Below are positions 39,410-50,793 of a DNA stretch of 64,000 nucleotides, piece by piece. The notes beneath the pieces were generated by a model. The model was not told the origin of the DNA and searched no databases. It saw only the letters and a list, made by a program, of their open reading frames with translations. Each line of letters begins with the position of its first letter. Position 1 is the stretch's first letter. The position numbers were made by a program, and so were the translations under genes. The DNA is from Psettodes erumei (Eukaryota; Chordata; Actinopteri; Pleuronectiformes; Psettodidae), in contig JAFBJZ010000952.1 in assembly GCA_016785225.1 (NCBI GenBank), forward strand, positions 4,836,001 through 4,900,000, read 5' to 3'.

Positions 39410-39808
39410 GTGCTGGGGAGTGATCTGTCTTTGCTCCACATACAAACAAAAAAATTGGCTCATTGTTTGGCATGTTTCAGTCTTCTCTCTGGTTCTTCCA
39501 GCCAGACAACAAATACACTCATTCACTTCTCTGTTAATCACTCATCGGCTGTCATATTTTTCATACATTTTTCCTTGAAGAATGTATTATCATTGAGATG
39601 TACCAGGTCTCTCATCTTGAGGAAATAGCCCCTCACTCTAGGTACCAGGAAACTATCATACAAGTGAGTTGTTGCTCAAGGAGTATTTTGAGCATTGTTA
39701 TTTTTTTAGTCACTGAACTTCCTTGAATATCATACACTGATAGTCGTTGCAATGGAAACATTTCTGATCTTAGATTTTTCTAACCAGCTGTGATAAGTGA
39801 AAAGATGT

Positions 39809-40025
39809 GTCCCCAACTGGGAAAAAGTTGTTTTTTCTTTATCAGTGCTTAAGCTTAGGGTTAGGCAAGTTGTGGCTATGTTTATGGGAGGTCTCCAGGA
39901 AATAAATTCAAGTCTATTTAATGCGCCCATAATTGACTGGTGACAACGTGTATGACGTCTTGTTTTTATATCCCAGTGGGGACTTGAACTTGAATGCACA
40001 TGGTGACTCGTGTCCCAATCGGGAC
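39809..40025. repeat. Small repeat-like block with GTCCC-type inverted repeats
   Basis: GTCCCCAACTGGGA at 39809-39822 is the inverse complement, bar one base, of TCCCAGTGGGGAC at 39971-39983. A third related near-palindrome, GTCCCAATCGGGAC, lies at 40012-40025. The block also contains ttagggttaggc. Similar GTCCCCA...TGGGGAC arrangements are familiar in fish intergenic DNA, but I cannot name a family. Confidence 0.4.
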
Positions 40026-41563
40026 AAAATTTGAGGTGTACCCATGGGGTGGGCCTGCTTTTTAAGAATTAAGATTTGTTTTAAGAATAAGGATTAGAGT
40101 TAGAAAAAAAGAATTTTTACAACCTGAATATATGAAAAGTAATGGCTCACCATTTTTCTACTGTTTCTACCTTCATGCTTCATTATTTAAACATTTCACT
40201 CCTGTTTGTTTTGTTCTTTCTTTCATGTGCTACATATAAAGTTGGTTTTAAAAAAGCCTTGTGTAAATGCAGTCTTTTCTTCACTCTGTCCCATAACCTA
40301 AAGACATTTTTCATCATGATCAAGATAAGTGGATGAGGAAAGGAGTAGGTTTTTTTGTTTTTTTTACTTTTCGACCACAGCCATGGGGTTTCCACGACCA
40401 CATTTAGCCATGATGAAATACGTACACCTACACAAGGTGAAAACAATACAAGCCACATGCTTGTTCAGCTCACTGGCATGAGGAAACGTGGCTGGAGTGA
40501 TTGGAGCAACAAAAAACAGTTCATCTGACAATGGTGAGTTAAGCTACAGGTGATGAAGAAAGGAAGTCAACTCTGAGGTGTATTGGAAGCGCTAAAAGGG
40601 ACAGTTAAGTATAAGTTAGAGAAGAGTAATAAGTGATACAGCCAAGCGATTAATAATGGAGGGCACATTAGGGGAGCACTAAGGGAGCATGTGAAGGGAG
40701 AATAAGACAATAACACATAAGGAAAGTTTGCTGAGATGTTACTGCTTTTAGACACTGAACATCCTGGAAAGGAATTGCACTCATATGCTTATATACTGCT
40801 GCTTCAGGTGGAGAGGATGAGGTGCAAGGAAAGAGTAGAGGAAAACATAAATCACAGTGTTTTCACCAGGACTGACATGAGTATACGAGCCATGTACAGG
40901 TGAGGGAAACATTCTGTTGGCACCAACATGTCTGGGGATAGGTCAATGTACTATTTCCTCATACCTCTGTGAGTAGCATCATAAATACACTTGCCAGCAT
41001 CAAGTTGACTGGGGCCGAAGGTGCAGGGTCCTGATGGTTCGACTTTGGTAGTGGTCGGACACCCCCCATAAAACCCCCCATATTCTGTAGCAGAACACGT
41101 GAATTATGCAGTGATAAGACAAAGCCAGCATCTGTACTTTCAAACTGTGAACCAGGTGTAAATGGGACAGTGCTACTAAATCCCAAGGCATAATTGGCGG
41201 TCACTTAAATAGAAGTATACTGCCTAAAATGGACCAAATACAGAACCTGCTTGTTGACTCAAGCCTGGATTTTTTATTTTCTTTTTAAATGTACAGAATT
41301 ACAATTGGACTGTAATCTTGAATGCTTGGAGGTGAATATAATTCTCTCTCCTCAAATGAATTTTAACGTCACTGTTAAATCACCCACCTTCACATGATGC
41401 ACGTTTTTATGACAAACTGAAAAATTCTTCTCAAAACAACTGATAACTTTTCTGAATACATTTTCAGAAGACAAATCTTCAAGAATAACCAGGACAAGTA
41501 AAGCTTTAACTGACCTTGTTTTTACAAACAGGACAGAAAGAATAACTAAAATAAACAACCATA

Positions 41564-41830
41564 TTCAAGATTCAAAGCGTTTATTGTCATATACAACAAG
41601 AAAAAACAAGTTTCTCTGTGAAATGAAATTCTTTCTTTGCTGTCCATGCTGATGCTGAGTTGTATATTATTAATACAAAATAGAATAAACAGAGAAATAC
41701 AAAAAATATAGTATGTACAAATACAATAAGTAATAGTACAACGGCAAAAAATCGGATATTTACAAAAGTGTCTGATTTGCAATATGCAATGAATGTAATG
41801 AAATGTACAACAAAATGTACAGTGACGAGG
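41564..41830 (-). repeat. Dispersed teleost repeat, 3' end
   Basis: The phrase ttcaaagcgtttattgtcat followed by aagtttctctgtgaaatgaaattcttt near 41615 matches a pattern I recognise from a very abundant fish interspersed repeat. Read on the minus strand it ends in a gacaataaa tail. The class is not assigned. Confidence 0.5.
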
Positions 41831-41964
41831 TGGTCCATGGTTGTGCCTCCTGTCAACTGTATTACAGGTGGCACTGGTGGTCTATCAGACCATAAGACGA
41901 CAAAGAAGGAAGAAGAGAATACAAAATAATGATGACACAAAGATGAATGAAGAACTAGAAATGA

Positions 41965-41970
41965 TTTATT
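41965..41970 (-). terminator. casp9: Candidate polyadenylation signal, casp9
   Basis: AATAAA on the minus strand about 1.06 kb after the casp9 stop codon; no nearer canonical signal was noticed. Confidence 0.3.
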
Positions 41971-43029
41971 TGGCTTTTTTTCTCAGTAGACTTGCATCAT
42001 TAAAAATCACCTTGAAGCATTGCCTTCTCCTAATCTTAAAAGGAAAAAAAAATAAAACAGCATGTTAACTTATCTTCCAATCTTTCAGGTAGATGTTGAG
42101 ACACTTCACAGAGTAAGTGAAAACTGAAGCTCCTCCTGCATACAGGCCTGATAACATGAAGAAACTAAAAAACAAAGATTTCCTGAGAGGCTAAATGAGG
42201 AACTGAGAGTGACTGGTGGTGACTACATCACACTGACTCCCAATGTTGTTGCGTCAAAGTTTCCCAAATACATATATGCTAACCCCATTTGCTTTTAGCT
42301 TCACTTATGCCCTAACCAGTATGTTTAGGATCTCACTGTGAGCACAGACCAAATTTGATTGAATCCCAGTTTTGTTGCTGTGCTCACAGTGTGTACAACT
42401 GACTAAATTCAGATATAAGGTATGGTGGTGAAAATGTCAGATGACTCATTCTGCCAGTGCCCAGCTGAATGTGCTACATTAACGTAAGTGTAGCGCAGTG
42501 TGTGTGTTGGATTGTGGACTATATGCAGCTGTTGTAAACAGGTGTACATGTGTTTCCTACCTCCATTATCTCACAATGGCTTAACGACATCTCAATTTTC
42601 TTAACAAGATCAGTGTATAAAAGAGACTGTAAATACATTAAGAGTCAGCAAAGTCATTCGACACAGCAGAACATGAACATCAAGTTGATGCTCCTGAAAA
42701 CGACTGTTGCTACGTGTCGGTACGACATAGATATATGCATTACAAAACTAACCTGAAACACATTTTCACAGTGCAAAATATTTTTCTCAAAGATGACATT
42801 TTTGCCCCCAAAGTCCATTTAGAAATGTTACCAATGATTTCAAGCACAGAAAGACATGCGAAACAATAGAAATGTACAGTGTGGCTTAATCATCTCAGAG
42901 CCACAATTTAGTGGATTCATACATTTTGCAACTCTGCCGAGACATAATCACTGGTAATTAAAGTCCAGACTTATGTCACTAATAAAATACAAACAATGAC
43001 CCGAAACCTGAAATGAAACTGAGCTGGCA

Positions 43030-45607
43030 TTAGCTTGGGCTATGCTTGGTTTGAAAGTAGAGATGTTTGCGGAGGAAGTTAAAGGAACCAGGCATTTGCT
43101 TGTAGAGCCCTTTTGCAGAGTTTTGGGAGACCTCATTGTTAACCTGGAAAGAAGCACAGTTAATAACCAGACGTGTCTATGTTTAGATTAAAAAAATACA
43201 TGGTTAAACAGGGTTAAAGTTCATTTTGCAGGTATAAGAGAGGCTCACCATCATCAACATTGTAGCCAAGTCATCAGTAGCAGCATTCTCCTCAAGAATA
43301 CGGTCCATTGTCTCAACGTACCAGGATCCCGACTGAGTGTCTCTCCAAGAAACGTAACCTGTACGTGTCGCACAGTCAGAAGCATTAGGAGGAAATACAT
43401 AGCAAGTCAAGTCTATCCATACCTCTGCCTTGTATCTGAAAGACTATGTTGTTAATCTTAATAAACACAAATGTGTGAATGTAACACACACACCAGGAAA
43501 AGTCGAGTAGGACACCAGAATGTCACTTGGTGTGGGCAGAGTGGCTCTGGCGTCCAGCTCATCGGAGGTGCTCAGAGAGTCGCTGCTGGACGAAATCGGA
43601 ATGGCGTCTGTCTGGTCATCTTCTCCGCCGATGGATGGTTTGACTTCATCAGGGGAAACCTCAAAGCCTGTGTCTTTTTCACCTCAATGACAAAAGCATA
43701 TTCCCCGCGAGACCACTTAAGCTTTAACCTTTAAATGTTTCAAACAGGACTGTGCACTTCACACACGACCTGTTACTTTGATTCATGTGCCAGCGTGTTC
43801 AGTGTTAGCTACCTCCTCCACATGCCTGGATGAAGAAAAGTTTGGGTTTGCCCTGTAAAGATGGGCAATGCCGGCCGTTGAGGTAGTTTGTGATATGCTG
43901 AACTTGGACATACTGTCCGTCCACACCGTACACAGCCCCGGGGAAGCGGCTGTGACTCACCTATAAGTAAAATCACACATCAGGTCTCGCACGTCATGTG
44001 GGTCTGAACTTGTGTAGCTCACAGGACATACGTACATGTCAGCGGATGCAGCACAATTTACAACTGCAGCCTTTCTAGACACAAAAACTGACCATTTCAA
44101 CAGCAGCTGGTATAATATTACACCAGGTATAATTACTATGAGAGTAATTAAGTATTATTAAGTAGAGAGTGTTTGTCCAGTGATCTGAAGGTGATGCAAC
44201 AAATGTTGTTGTAAATTGCTCCTCTTTATTACAATCAATGTGGATTGCTCTGCTGAAAGAATACAGGACGGGCCTTACCTCTGTCCCATGGGAGAGCATG
44301 ATAACCACACAGCAGTCATACTGTGAGTGGTCCTTCTTCGACAAAGCAGACAGTTCATGCTTGATTTGCTGAAATGTGAAACAGAAGTGTTAGCTGTGCA
44401 AGCACGAGCTCAAGGCTTTACATGTGTTTCCAAGAAGAATTGTCAGAAGAAATGAAGCCTTACTCTTTGTTTTAGGTTTGTCTTGACTTCCACAAGGAAG
44501 TTGAGCGCCTTGAATCTCCTCTCCAGCTTGTCGCTGTCTATGTTGGACCCTTTGCGATTGTTCAGCTCGCTCTGAGGTTCAAACTCGACATTGTTTATGA
44601 TGAGGCAGTGTCCACACGGGCTGGCGTCCATTTTATAGCACTGACGTAGACGTACATGTAAAAAGAGGCAAAGACAGATTCATGATGTAAATATGTAATT
44701 TGAGAGTGAACAGACGCTAAAGTGGTCCTTGTCTTTCTGCCTGCTGTAAGGAATGCAGGAAATAAACGGTGCTTACCTGAATTCCTTCCCGTTGTGTTCT
44801 GCCGAGTGACCTTGGCCTTATGTACTTTGTGTCAGGCGCTGTGACATTAAGTATCAATATGTGTTAAACGTCAAGGAATTTGCCAGATTCTTACCAATAT
44901 GTAAATTAACTGCACATCTCACATGGGCTGGGAGGGGACCTGGGTCTCTCTATTGGATAGACAGGATCACAAACTTTTCTTTCCTTATCAACATCCATTG
45001 ATGAGGCTGCTGAGGAAACAAGGAGAAGATGTATGAGCAGCAAAGGACACCAAAGTGCTCACTTTCCAATAAAAACAAATGACTGTAAGCAATTTACGAC
45101 AAATATTTTGATTTTGAGACTGTTATGACATTAATACCCATGAGATATAGCAAAGTATCACACACTTACGAAGGAGGAGAGGCTGGACAACAGGGCGAAC
45201 GACATCGGCGGGTGAAGGCCGGAGATGAACTGATGGAGCTTCGTTCTCCAGGAGCTCTGCCAGACTCTGCTGACCTGTCTCCCGAAGGCACTCTACAAAT
45301 AAAGGAAAGGCTCGACTCCCACGGGTCTCTAAGTCCCGGACTAACTGCCTGGCCTGGTCACGCCTGGTCCCAGAGCTCTGTGTCAGTTAGTTGTTTCATT
45401 AGTTTTTTGCGCTGAGCGTCCCCAATCACCTCACAACGCTGAACCTAAACGCCGCGACCCACATCGCTGTCCTACCTTGATCTCGTCGATCATGTCCTGG
45501 GTGAAAACTTCTTTTTCAAGAAGGACATCGTAGAGGTCCGATGGATCCAAGTTAGTCACCAGATTGGTCCTGTTGCGCTGAAGAATCTTCTTGTGTCTTT
45601 CCTCCAT
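43030..45607 (-). CDS. casp9: Caspase-9, initiator caspase of the apoptosome
   Basis: Caspase-9 is recruited by Apaf-1 through its CARD after cytochrome c release and then cleaves executioner caspases. Exons on the minus strand: 45607-45476, 45377-45170, 45009-44923, 44838-44777, 44640-44464, 44368-44279, 43960-43813, 43682-43494, 43358-43249, 43143-43030; 1,317 nt, 438 residues, all phases consistent. Residues 1 to about 95 are the CARD (MEERHKKILQRNRTNLV, then RRDQARQLVRDLETRG). The large subunit begins near SPCGHCLIINNVEF. Catalytic His is about 249 in MLSHGTE and catalytic Cys about 299 in the caspase-9 pentapeptide QACGG. The linker has two likely cleavage aspartates, QTD327 and ELD345. 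The small subunit ends YKQMPGSFNFLRKHLYF. The gene is head-to-head with dnajc16. Confidence 0.96.
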
Positions 45608-46658
45608 TCTTCATACGACTCTAATGACGTGAGTGAACAAGACGGGGCAGAGGAAGAGGAGCTGTCATAAAGGCTGTAACTAACAAATTATGTGACTGTT
45701 CAGAGTGAGTCGACATCGTAGAGTGTGCGCGATAATTAAATTCGCTTTTAAAAATGAAACTGTACCTTATTCGTGTACGAAAATGGGACGTTGTGACCTA
45801 TTTTCGTTTCTTTATTGTGCTCGGTTTCACTTGCCACTTCCTTGTTTACATCACCGCCGCATTTGATTGGTCCACTGAGAGAGCCAAGCGAGGGCAATAT
45901 ACGGTGCGTTTGAATTTATCAACCGTGCGTCGCTGCCCCGCGGCGTGTGCACAAAGACACGTTCACACTGGAACCCGCGGCGCGATGAGCAGAAAACCGA
46001 AAACACACACGCAGAAGACGTCGCCAAATACTCACTCTCCCAAAATGACTTTCGACAGTGGGCGCTTCCCACGCCCGTGTCTGCTTCGCAGCAGCAGCGG
46101 GTTGACAGCCCGCCCTGGAGGAACCGTGGAATGCTGCTGAACACACCCTTTGCTCTTCGCTGTCTTTTCACATCAGCGGCGCCGGAGAAGAAGCTGAGGC
46201 GCATCCGCATCAAATATGTGGCGTAGCACCGGCTGACCGCGTCTGCTCGAGGTAACCGGGACCGTGGAGCGGTTGCGTTGAGACAGCTAACCAGTGTAGC
46301 AACGCAACAAACCCTAATGAAGAAAACAAAAATGCGCGAACGTTTTTATCCTCGAGGAATGACGTTAATGTCACAGCCCAGTTAACATGTCAGACAGGTT
46401 ATGATATGGTGATGCCTATTGCTGTATATCACCTAGACTGTCTAGATTTTGGTTAGCATGCTATAATGTAATCTTCAGCATCTTTAGCTACCCAGTTGTC
46501 TTCATCCCTCTGCATCACTGCAAGGCTAACGTCAGTGTGGATGAAAGGCGGTTGAAATGTGTTTCTAAGACAAGTGTCGTTATGTCTGAACATCCTCAGA
46601 CTGCAGTCCAGTTTAACTCGATGCTGATAGTTCTTCCGATGTGTTAAAGGTGACTGTG
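45608..46658. promoter_or_regulatory. Putative bidirectional promoter, casp9 / dnajc16
   Basis: About 1 kb separates the two start codons. The part from 45890 to 46260 is CpG-rich with no TATA box. A 5' splice site (CTCGAG then GTAACC, last exon base 46251) suggests a noncoding first exon of dnajc16 that would splice to a 3' site just before the start codon, for example at 46649/46650. Open frames across this stretch, such as 45754-46140, show no family resemblance. Confidence 0.5.
46190..46251 (+). other. dnajc16: Probable noncoding first exon of dnajc16 (5' edge unknown)
   Basis: The right edge is the GTAACC 5' splice site following base 46251. The left edge is a guess. The coding exon's ATG at 46659 follows a possible 3' splice site (gtgttaaag) nine bases upstream. 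Confidence 0.4.
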
Positions 46659-49600
46659 ATGGCAGGGTCCAAGATGTCTGTGCTCCTGGCTGTGGTGCTG
46701 GTCCTCTCAGTGCCGCTGACAGGAGCAACCCATGCTGGGCCTGACATGGACCCATACCTAACCTTAGGATTAACCAGGAGTGCAAGCCAGGCTGAGATCA
46801 AGAAGGTCTACAAGCGTCTGGCAAAAGAATGGTACATATTTTCACGTCAGGCTGACCTGTTAATTGTGAACCACATTCGCTTCTCGGCTAACGAGCATCT
46901 CCTCCTCAAGGCATCCTGACAAAAACAAAAATCCTGGTGCTGAGGACATGTTTATCAGGATTACCAAATCCTATGAGGTTAGTTACAATGTGATTCACCA
47001 ATGAACCGTTCAGTATTACATGTGTATGCTAGCTGTGATAAAACCCCACCAATTACAACATACATGACTGGAAGATATTGTGTCATACTGACAGTGATGC
47101 TCTACTCAACATTTAGATCTTGTCCAATGAAGACAAGCGGGCCAATTACGACCGCTACGGGCAGACTGATGACACCCAGCCCTATGGCAGCGGCCGCTAC
47201 GGTCATCGCCACGACGGCTTTTACTTCGACGAGTCCTTCTTCAACTTCCCCTTCAACGGCAAGAACCACAGAGACTTTGCTGACAGCAAGTACACGTTGC
47301 ATTTCAACCAGTACATCAACGACCTGGTGCCTGACAGCTACAAGAGACCATACCTGATAAAGATCACCTCTGACTGGTGCTTCAGCTGCATCCACATCGA
47401 GCCTGTCTGGAAAGAGGTGGTGCAGGAGATGGAGACTCTAGGTTTGGAATCAACACGTACATTATCCAGCCATCCCCCCCATGATGATGCACAGATCAAG
47501 TTGAAACACGTTAATGTTCGCATGTTTGTGGGCGTCCCGTCTTCGCAGGTGTTGGGATAGGCGTGGTGGACGTCGGCTACGAGAGACGTTTAGCCAATCA
47601 CCTCGGCGCTCATCGCACCCCATCAATACTTGGGGTCATCAACGGCAAAGTGACATTTTTCCATTATGCCGTTGCGAAGGAGCACCTGAGGCAGTTTGTA
47701 GAAGACCTTCTTCCTCAGAGGCTCGTGGAGCGGGTAAATATCTGCCTATCTTATGATAAACTCAAGACGTTGCTTTATTTGCGGTCTGTACGGAGGGGTG
47801 GACAAAGTGAATGAAGGTTTTTTTATTTTCTTTTTAAATTTCAGGTCACTGACAAGAATGACCTGCAGTTCTTGAACAGCTGGCATGAACTCAACAAGCC
47901 ACATGTGCTTCTGTTTGACCAAGTGCCTGTGGTTCCTCTACTGTACAAAGTAGGCTCCTGTCTTACAGTTTGTTTTATGTGATATATACCTCAGGCCGCT
48001 GACTTAGTAACTGTCTAACCAAGCCAAACAAGTCAGTAATGTACCTCTGCACCTCCACAGCTTACAGCTTTTGCATATAAGGACTACTTGCAGTTTGGCT
48101 ACGTGGACCAGGGCCTTTCAGAAACTGCCGACCTGCAGAAACAGTTCAATATTAACACTTATGCTCCAACCATGCTGGTGTTCAAAGAGAACACAGACAA
48201 GCCTGCTGACATTATACAGGTAAATCACAGCCAAATGGAGCCCAAGCAAAGGAAGCAGCCCCGCCTTCTTGATCATTCACTGTTATTTTTAGGGTGAAGT
48301 GGTTTCACTCACGTTGCAGTTGATATATCAGCTCCTTTTATCCTTTTGTTCTCTACAGGCTAAAGGAATGAAAAAGCAAATTATCGATGAGTTCATGTCA
48401 AACAACAAATTTCTCCTCGCGCCAAGGCTGGTCAATCAGAAGCTCTTTGATGAGCTCTGTCCTGTCAAACAGTTCCACAGACGTAGGAAGTAAGAGAACC
48501 GAACATTTTCTTTTTCAGCATCTGTTCACGCCTGATAAGAACTTGTACTTACCTACGTACTGTAATGTCTACCCTCCCCTCAGATACTGTGTCCTGCTGA
48601 TCACGCGAGATGAAGAGACCTTTTCTTTTGGAAACCAGGCGTTTCTCTCATTTGCCTCCACCAACACCAAGGAAGTCGTGAGATTTGCCTACGTGTACCA
48701 GCGGCTGCAGCAACCGCTGTGTGACGTCCTCGTGCAGGACAAGGACAGCGCGCAGTCACCACCACAAGTACACCCACACCTATCCAACAGTATAACTGCC
48801 ACTTCCACTATGAGTCTCCATCTGAGAGTCGGCGTTGCTCGTGGATGTGGAACAGATGAAGTTAATTTGTGTTAAGATGCAGCAGGATAATGTTTTAGTG
48901 CGAGGACTGGAGTAATGAATTCAAGAGTTATTCCTCACTGCCAAAGCAAACAGCTGGGGAATTTCTTGGAAAAAATTATAGGTCTTATTAATTAAAAAAA
49001 AAAATTGGCTTTGTAATTCATACTTCCATTAAAAGTATACTGTTTGAGATTCATATTACTGGACCGAGCACTTCTTTAAAATTTTTCCATGTTGAAGCCA
49101 GTCATGTGGTTTGTGTGTGTTGGTGTGTGCAGGTGGTGATCCTGGAGAGGCGTAATGCAGCAGGGAAGGCCTTGTTTAAGCCGGTGACCACCTGGAATGG
49201 CAGCGAGGAGGACAAGCAACGTCTCCTGGAGGAGCTGGAGCGACTCCAGAAGGACCCGTCCATCCTCATCCACGACGCCATGCTGCCTGAGCTCAACGAC
49301 GAGTTTGCCTCCGTACGTTCTCTTTGACCTAAAATAGTGGGTTGTGAACGAAGCTTGGCTGCATATCGATCCGTGTGAACCGGGACTAAATGTAATACTT
49401 TTAATCTTTAGATGTTTGTAATCCGATGGATCTATGCATCTTACGATTACCTCACTGAAGTCATTGATGATATTCTGCATAACAACTGGTAGGTAACACT
49501 ATATACACACAGCATATACAAAAGTATATAAGTTTCCAAATGCACTACAACTGCACTTAATTTTCAAGCAAGCGCTTTGCTCTGTCTGATGTGGAAGAAC

Positions 49601-50793
49601 ATTATAAATACAGCGTGTTGCTTGCAGGCGTGAGATGATGCCTCTTCTGTCCCTCATCTTCTCTGCCTTGTTCATCTTGTTTGGAACGGTGGTCATCCAG
49701 GCCTTCAGGTTGGTTCATTTACGACACATGTGTCACTAGACCAGCAAAACTCCACGTAGAGTACGGCAACATCGGCTTTTCCTGGGACTCGTGCAAGACG
49801 CAGTGTAAAGCTCGAGACAAACAAGAGAAAACAAATCGTGATCATGATATTTATTTCATCTTGCCTATGCATCTGCTTCAGGGAAGAAAAAATGTTTTGT
49901 GTTTTGTGTTCAGTGACTCGAGTGAAGATAAGCAGACAAAACCAAAGGCAAAAGATGGAACAAAAGCAGAGAATGGGTCACCAGGGACTAGTACTTCAAG
50001 GCAAGAACACGTTTCATATTTTCACACTTCACTGAGTGCCGAATTTATTCTTGTGCATTTAATCTCTGTATTATTATTTGTTCATTTTAGCCGCCCTCCC
50101 AAGAAAAATTTTGTGGAGGTGACGGAGCTGACGGATATCACGTACATGAGCAACCTGGTGAAGCTGAGGCCAGGACACATGAACATCGTGCTGGTGCTCA
50201 CCGACGCCTCCAAGAACATCCTCCTCAGCAAGTTTGCCAAAGAGGTCTACTCCTTCACAGGGTAAGCTCAGCATTCTGTCAGTGCGCACATTAAGCCTCT
50301 TGTACGAGTTTTTAAAATCTCATGCTTTCCTTTAACTTTCTCCTAGGAGCTTGACGCTTCATTTCTCCTTCCTGAATATTGACAAGCACGGCGAGTGGAT
50401 GAACACGCTGCTGGAATATGCCCAGGACGCCATGCAGGTCGACGCGGATGAGGACGACGGTGGAAAACACAAGATAGACTACACCGGCTACGTGCTGGCG
50501 CTCAACGGCCACAAAAAGTACCTTTGCCTGTTTAAGCCCGTCTACACCGGGAAGACCTCGACAGTAAGTCGTCGGAGGACGAAGGGGGCACTTCAGGGGG
50601 GAGATCCAGATCCAGCTCCCGCGACGACCACCCGTCTCGCAAATCCAACCGATCACGCAGCATATCCACCCTGCAGATCCACCACAAACTGGACCGCCTG
50701 GGGTTGTGGATGGAAAGGCTCATGGAAGGCACTTTGCCTCGCTGCTACATCCCAGCCTGGCCAGGACTGGACAAGATCACCCCCTGTAAATAG
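46659..50793 (+). CDS. dnajc16: DnaJ homolog subfamily C member 16 (frameshifted as read)
   Basis: DNAJC16 is an ER-associated J-domain protein with thioredoxin-like domains. Exons: 46659-46831, 46911-46977, 47117-47441, 47549-47733, 47845-47949, 48061-48219, 48359-48489, 48584-48767, 49133-49312, 49412-49488, 49628-49708, 49914-50000, 50091-50261, 50347-50793; about 790 residues (human 782). A signal peptide (VLLAVVLVLSVPL) precedes the J domain, whose HPD is split across the first intron at about residues 59-61. A thioredoxin-like region carries CFSC at about 168-171 in ITSDWCFSCIHIEPVW. A membrane segment lies near residues 533-555 (SLIFSALFILFGTVVIQ). The C-terminal region starts at FVEVTELTDITY and ends with WMERLMEGTLPRCYIPAWP. 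Exon 50000 has a GC donor. The last exon needs one more base near 50549-50551 to join its two halves. Confidence 0.94.

Larger units (their letters stand above)
39410..41960. other. Interval between lectin promoter and casp9 3' end
   Basis: No gene was recognised. It contains an inverted-repeat block at 39809-40025, a repeat-like block at 41564-41830, and an exon-like open frame at 41203-40970 on the minus strand. The rest is AT-rich. Confidence 0.5.

Noticed and set aside
45754..46140. 128-codon plus-strand open frame and overlapping minus frames
   Set aside because: They lie in the CpG-rich casp9/dnajc16 promoter, where stop codons are rare by composition; no domain seen.
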